Source: Corythucha ciliata
Lineage: Eukaryota > Arthropoda > Insecta > Hemiptera > Tingidae
Length of the DNA: 64,000 nucleotides
NCBI GenBank assembly: GCA_038030265.1
Contig: CM075938.1
Span: 19,755,009 to 19,819,008 of the forward strand
Direction: 5' to 3'
Numbering within the stretch: position 1 is the stretch's first letter; each line of letters starts with the position of its first letter. The notes beneath the pieces were generated by a model, which was not told where the DNA came from, did not search any database, and saw nothing but the letters and a program-made list of their open reading frames with translations. Positions 57,459 to 64,000 of the stretch are shown here, one piece after another. Made by a program: the position numbers and the translations under genes.

Positions 57459-60400
57459 AACAGAATTTGAAGGCGGAGTGGATCGATGGTGTGTTTTGTG
57501 CCAATTTCGTGTTCTTTTGGATCATATTCAATAGTTTCATACCCGGTTAGCCAGCATTTTCCATTGAAAGGTTTGCTAGTTACCAGTTTAGGGTCCAAAT
57601 CCACCGATCCCGTCGGCTGATTGAGTCTCTATTGGAAAAAAGGTAAATTTGGTGAATATCAAGTTACCCAACCTCTTCCCTCGTGTATATACGTACATCG
57701 TAGGCGGTGTGTTTTGGCACCTTAGCCGCACCACTGCGGGTCTTGCCCCGGCCTAATAATAATAAAAAAAATCAATCAATTAATGGGTCGAGGAGTGCGG
57801 GTTGGAGGTTCATTTCCAATAACTTTTATGCAACTAAACGTCCACAGCAGAGCAAAGTCTGATGAAAACGAAATTGAATTGGAGCTCCACGATTCATCGA
57901 ATTCTTCCCTCTTTTTTTTTATGAGTTCTCAAACATTTACTCAGACCCAAAGCTAATAACAAGAGAGATGAAAAACAAGAGAGGCCCCAAAAATTATTGA
58001 GAGAAAAAAGAAGTGATCGCTAAATCGCATGAATTCATTCCTATACGTGCACACAACAATACGCCCAAACAGTTGATTTTAATTTAATTCAAATTTTGTT
58101 CTCATTCGCATTCCTCTCGCTCCTCCCCATTCTGATCACTTTATATGAATGCTGGGAAGCACAAGGGTTGTTGTCTTGAACAAATGGCCGCAATCCCATG
58201 AGAGGGGCGTTAGTAGAATGAAATTGTACGAATTCTTTTTCATCAAGAATATACATTCATGCGAAGATTGACGGTGTGGGGAGGGGGATAACGCATTGTA
58301 GTGATTTCATTTGTAGGAAAAGGAGTAAAATGGGATGAATGAGTGGTTTAGAGGAAAAGCTAGAGGGTTGCACTTTGAATTTATTAATAAAATACAATGG
58401 GGTTTTCGTATATGAGCTTTTCTGTAGAAAATGCGGAGAGGAAAAGCCATCTTAATTTCCCTTCTTCATCATCCGTGAGCACTTGAGCAATTTTGTATAC
58501 GTTTTGTACCTTAAACACCCTATTTTTTTTTCGTAGGTACTCCAGTATTCTAAAAATGACCGTTGAATGGTTAAAAAGGTTTTGATGGCCCGGAGGAGAA
58601 GGATGGTGGGATCTTCCTAGTATAAATTGTAATAGAGTTTATTTCGGTCTTTTTTTCACCCTTGGGGGGGGGGGGAAAAGAGGATTAGGTCGAGGATGTG
58701 ATGTCACAACCCTCGCAGGGGGTCTTTGGCATCGATTTAAAAAACCCCCTCTCAAACAACATACCGGTATACACCGCTGTTCGTTCCGTGTTCGTCGTCT
58801 TCGTGCCTCTACCCTTCCCCTCTCACCATTAGAGTTGTCTCAGACATTACGGAAATACTTGAAAAACAAAAAAAAACACTCTCTCCTCTACGTTTAAAAG
58901 TGTCAGAAATAGACCCCCGGTCTGATAGGGGGATAGGAACGGTTGAATTGGATATAGAGTTGGCGACAGTGTTAGGAAACGGGGAGAATGTGTTTGGAAA
59001 TAGACGAAGACTAACGCTTTTGAAGGTTGGACGTTAAACAGTTTGGTGTGGCTGGTAGGAGGGGCGGGGGTAAAGGGAGAGACAAAAGGGTATTGTGCGC
59101 GGAAGGAAGTCACTTTGGAGAGGGAAGTTCTGTTTCTTAAACTTCCGCTGAAGGCTCATCACGTCCCCCCCCCCCCCGACTAGTCATCTATTTTAGTTTG
59201 AAAGTGATAAATAACATTAAGAAAGTCCATCGTAACGAGAGAAAAAGGGGGGGAATATTCCGATTTTCCGCGAATTTTGTTCCTTTTTTTTCTCACCCTG
59301 CGGTATCCCGAGAATATAAAGATGCCCCCCCCCCAACCACTCGGGAAACCCCCACGTAGGAAAGTCTTTATTTTCCTTGGAAAGCCTTTAGGACAGATTA
59401 AACGCTTCAAGATTTTCTTTCGATTAGAGGCCCCTTCCCCGCATACCACCCTCGCTTTCTTATCACAAGAAAATCGAATCCCAATACGAAAAATGAAGCG
59501 AGTGAAAAACCTTAAAACTTGTTTGTCCTTTTTTTTTTCTTTCTTTTATACCGCTTTGAATCCTTTGATCCGTGAATATTATTGAGTCAAGAGAATAAAT
59601 GAAAATAAGAAATGACAGTGGAAATGGCAGGGACCGAGAATTTTTTTTCTCGATTATATCCTTTTTTTGTGTTCGATAGAAAATGAAAATGACTTGAGCG
59701 GAGAATTACAGTGGGAAATGATGGGAGAACGTGGGAGGATGACTCGAAGTCCATAAAATGACGTAAATATTTGAGTTTAATAAAGGCAGGCAGGATCGCA
59801 AAGAGAAATCGCATGTTGATGTCCTCCTGCTCTTCTTTTTTTCTTTCTTCCCAGTCCCAGCCCTTTCTCAAACTACTATAGTCTCCTTCGAGATTTGTTT
59901 CAATCAAATCCCTATTATTAGAAAAAAAAGTAAATAAAAACGCGGACTCTTATTGGGTTTTATAACTTTTTTGTTCGAAAATGAATGATGAAATGGGTTA
60001 ACATTTCGTTTTTAATTTTGAAATTTGTATCGATTTTTAGGAAAAAAGTTTGGAGATGGCAGGGTACAGCGCAATACAAAGGGAGGGCACCCAGTTAGGG
60101 TCTTGTCCCAGGCGGGATATCAGTTGAAGGGAGATTGTGAGGGTTTCCTGATAGTGCGAAGGGCTTGCCTTATATTGGATTGTGGGCCCTGGTGGTATCT
60201 TTGGGGCGATGGTGGCGTCAAGGCACTTCTTGTGGACTTCATTCAGGCAAGACGTTTGCGAGGAAAATTCATTGGACCCCTAATGAGAACCAAAAACGCT
60301 CGATTCACTTGAGGGAGAAGTGGGAGAACCCATTTTTATCTAAAATGATAAATTTTGTAGCGGGGAGGGGGCTTGGGCCCAAGTGGCCGTTACATGGGGG

Positions 60401-63400
60401 TCAGAGATCGAGTGCTAAAACGTTTATGTTATGTTATATTATTTGCATCGATCCTTTTCCTTGGAATCCGCAGGTCAGGCGATTTGAGACATTTACATCA
60501 GAGACCTGATGTGAAAACGTGATAAAGTCGCCACTAAACGCCAGATTTACAGAGAGAATTTCCTCCAACCCCGATTGAAAATAATACGTTTTCATGGCTC
60601 CATGAGGTTTTAATAGTGTACCTCTCCCCTACTTACACACTCCTATTATCAATAGGGTGAGGACGTATAATAACTGAATTGATTATTGGAGATCGCACCA
60701 CGTGAAAAAGTGTGAAGTGATCGACACGTTCCCCAGCAATGGGGAGGGGGATAGCTCGAGTGCGTCAAGTTCATTGACATCCACTTTTGAGTTGTCAACT
60801 TCGTTTTATTAATAATTATTGTGTGTCCAAAAAAAAAAACCTTCAAAAAGAAAAGGGCTCTAAGAAAAGAGGGGAAAATGAGACAAAGTAAGCTCAAGGG
60901 TTTTGGTGCCTTGGCTGTGTGGTGGGTTGTTGGGGGAGGGGCTTTGAGAAGTTCGAGTGACTCTTGTTGTCAACTTCTAGTGGCACTTTTCATGCTCCTC
61001 CCTCCCCCACCCCTATGGTGTTTTTTTTTTTTTTTCTGTTTCCCTCTCTTTCTATTGAACTAACTGAGTGTCCTCTTGTATATACCGCGATATAAAAATA
61101 AAATGAAAGAAACAAAGCTTCAATTTTTTTTTCTCCTCAAATTGAAAGTACTGCGAGTCCCCAGCTATCCGAAAGAGAGCAAAAAGGAGATAAAACTCAA
61201 CATAACACTAAAAACGGATTTTATCAGCTCAGAGCCATAGGGTTGTTAGTGGCCAAAGAGATAGGACGAGGACGTGGTCGAAACTAGGTGAAGGGTGTTC
61301 GAGGGGGGATGGAAAAGGTCTCCATTCGATTCAGCATTATTTGCCTGGGGAACTAATTAGATTCAGGGGGGACAAATTGCACCAAGAGAGCATCGTTGGG
61401 ACAAATCTAATTAAAACGTGGGGGGAGGGGTAGTCCTCCAATGGTTCAAAAATTACAGGTGAAATTTAAATACTTTTTTATTGAAAAAACGGATAAGGTT
61501 CTACCATATGGCAAAGTGAATTGAGGAGCGTTTTTGGTGGGGCGTTGTCGAATGATTAAGATCGTGACGGTTGCACGCTGTCACAACACTGTTCTTCGAA
61601 TTTCCATTTTTCCGGGATGTACCGTCAAAAATCTTCCCCGTGGCCAAATTTTTCCATTGCTGTGCCACTTTGCAGCTTTAGTGGTGGTAGAGGGGAGGAG
61701 GTACACTTTGGAACGGCTGCACGGAAGAACAATTCCTTGATGTTGATGTCTGCTGCATGCCTTTGTCGCTAAATATAACGAAGAGAGGTTTTCCGTATCT
61801 GGAGCCATTCTGGTGGGGGGTGGGGGAGGTTCTGGACTAACCTGGAAATGCCTGTTTCCACCAAGTCATAAAACGTTGAAAACACGAAAAAAAAAAACAA
61901 AGAAAAACATTTTGGGGCAAATTCCTCTCGAAATTGTGTGATGACGCCAACAGCAGGTTATTTCGACTCACCAAAGAGTTTAATCAACGGGCAGGATTAA
62001 ATTGTTCGCGTAAAGCCTTCTAAAATGGGCAAGCCCGGTCTACTGTTTTACAAATTGGAGCTTTTTTGAATTCCCTTCCCCTTCGCCAACCACTCCGGTC
62101 CATTATTTTGCCTCCCTTGGCACGGCTGTTTCTCTATCCCTTTCCCTTCGTTGAATTTTACGTCTCCCTCGGTCGCGTCATCATCGCGATGGCCCCCCGC
62201 AGCAAGTAATTTTATCAGACCTTTCCAAGAAACTTCTATCTTTCTCGTCGGCTCTACCCCCCCCCCCCCGTCGCACTCACAACAATTTCCCACAAACATC
62301 CCTCTTGGTGGCACGACTATGTCAGAAAAAAACACTCTTCTTCACTGAAAGAAAGTGGAAAAATAGCGAGTTTTTCCCGCAGTCGCCGCAAGACTCAACC
62401 CCTGCTGCACCCCTCCCCCTACCATCCGTACAGTATCATCGGTAGAATCCTCTAAAAACAACTTCCCCCACACGTTCAATCACTTTGTTTTCCCCTTTTC
62501 TTTTCAAAGTGCTACCCTTACATACAGTGGTGGGCGTGGGTGGGAGAGGTGGGAAGTCGACATTTCTCGAATCAAAATAAGTTGCGATAAAGACTCACTC
62601 TGTCACCCCCCTTCCCACAATAACGGTGAATTACAAATTTAAAATTACACTCCCCTGCTCCCTTTCGTTTCTCTTTCACCTCCATTTGTCCAAACAAAAG
62701 AAGCACGTTCATGGAATTTAAAGAAATATAATGTAATTGTAATTTTTTCTTATTTTTTAGAAGTAGGTATTGATTAAAAGTGGCGAAAAAACTAACTTTT
62801 AGCTTCCCTCTCTCCCTGTTCACCCAAACTTCTTACAAAATGACAAAAAATGCTTTAATTTTCTTCTACTAGGTACTTTTTTTTTTCGTCTAAAAAATCA
62901 CGTTGGAATCATACCGTGGACAAGAGACAGCCCTACTCTCCTCCTTCTCCGCCTCCTCCACTTGTCCATCGCAGGGGTCTTTAATTTATTAAAAAAGTTT
63001 AAGCTATCTCTTCATCAAGGGTGGGCTGCGTTCGTGGTGGGGGTAGTTGGAGAGAGGAGAGAGAGAGAAAAAAACTGAAATGACTGTGTAAACTGCTTGT
63101 TTCTTTCAGTCGCGAAAACTTTTAATATTTTTTTTTATGTCGGGGCGTGTGTTCGTTAAATAACTTTATTTTCTTATATTTCACCCAAGTAAATGAAAAG
63201 ATGATGAGATTTCATCCCATTTCAACAACGTCAACGGTTAAAAGGTTCTTGGGCGAAAATGGTGAAAAGACGGTGTGGGGGGATGGTGTTTAGGGTTACG
63301 TGAAAGAAGTGTTTATCCCCCCGTGTTACAAGTCATGTCTGATTTAGTTGATCATGCGTTTCACGAAGTTGGTGAAATGACAGAAATGGACTTTTTTTAA

Positions 63401-64000
63401 GGGTGTGATTCTGCTTGTGTACGCAGACAGGAAAAAACGGATTTACATCTTTTTTTGGGCTTGTAAACACCGTCAAAACCACCGCTTCAAACCCCACCCC
63501 CTTCTCGCAAAACCCATGCCTCTCTAAAACGACAATCCGTCATTGCTTTTCTTCTTGAAGTGTTGCCACTTTTGTCTTCTGTCCTTCATCCCTACGCACG
63601 TATAACCGACTCACAAGTCCTTATCCATCGCAATCAATTCCCAATATCCCACTTCTGTGGTTGGAGGGACCTCTTCCATGTCATTCTCCTCCAGTTGGAT
63701 CGTATTTCAGGATTGCACGCTCCCCCGCACATCTCCACATTTTTTTTTCCTCTCTCTCTCTTTCCCTCTCTATCTCTCTTTAAACACCCCGTGTCCAATG
63801 GTCCCAAAGGGTTTTTCAAGTTTTCCCAGGGATCAACTTGACTGTAACATTCTCAGCTCTGCCGATAAACGTTTACTTTTTTACTGAACCTCCCCGTCCC
63901 ACCCCCCGTCGCTGTTAATCGTCGTGGGTCCCTTCTTGTTGTTTGATCAGTGGAAATCGGAGGTGGAGGTCCCCGGTGGTTAGGCTTAGGTTCGACAGTC
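57459..64000. other. Non-coding sequence, no gene seen
   Basis: Long AT- and purine/pyrimidine-rich stretch. Poly-G near 58664-58674, poly-C near 59165-59177, 59325-59334 and 62258-62270, and a polypyrimidine tract at 63740-63782. The frames at 60025-60509 (GC-richer, protein-like in places, e.g. LSQAGYQLKGDCEGFLIV) could hide an exon, with a TTTTTAG acceptor-like site just upstream, but I cannot name a family. Confidence 0.4.

Noticed and set aside
61525..61620. tRNA-Ser/Leu-like GTCGAATGATTAAG.
   Set aside because: The following sequence does not form anticodon or T arms and no proper B-box follows.

Overview
This is a window of animal nuclear DNA, most likely from an arthropod. Nothing in it looks bacterial: there are no long reading frames, no ribosome-binding sites and no operons. 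Almost all of it is AT-leaning non-coding sequence with poly-A/T and poly-C/G runs, degenerate tandem repeats, and decayed or non-autonomous mobile elements. The arthropod call is inference, resting mainly on the style of the transposon relics. I could not identify the species, and no intact host gene is visible. The window may be one large intergenic region or intron.

Layout. 1-4.1 kb holds a GC-richer coding-like relic (880-1560), then two blocks of a ~29 bp tandem family (family A) around a 305 bp hAT-type MITE with an 8 bp target duplication. 7.0-8.9 kb has a second tandem family (family B, ~30-36 bp units built on AATTTCGCGG and TTTGGCTC), a short inverted-repeat element and a 274 bp near-perfect palindrome. 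12.5-14.5, 23.9-26.8, 32.5-33.8, 41.4-42.1, 51.4-51.7 and 55.6-56.2 kb are further family B blocks in both orientations. 17.4-18.3 and 36.5-37.5 kb are family A blocks in the opposite orientation. 17.0-17.4 and 18.3-18.7 kb contain coding-like stretches I cannot name. 21.3-22.9 kb is a recent ~615 bp tandem duplication plus a third partial copy. 26.8-27.4 kb has a small SINE-like insertion with 15 bp target duplications and a Gypsy-type integrase fragment. 30.2-31.7 kb has two long inverted-repeat elements; the second surrounds a DDE transposase fragment.

The most informative object is a 4,264 bp DNA transposon at 42,303-46,566. It has 63 bp terminal inverted repeats (2 mismatches) and a TAA target duplication, which fits PIF/Harbinger. 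Inside are a MADF-like frame and a SAP-like frame on the + strand, and a THAP zinc finger on the - strand whose frame overlaps the SAP frame tail to tail. I see no DDE catalytic domain, so it is probably defective, or its transposase is split by introns. The remaining long stretches, including most of 9.3-12.5, 27.4-30.2, 37.5-41.4, 46.6-51.4, 51.7-55.6 and 57.5-64 kb, show no gene I can support.
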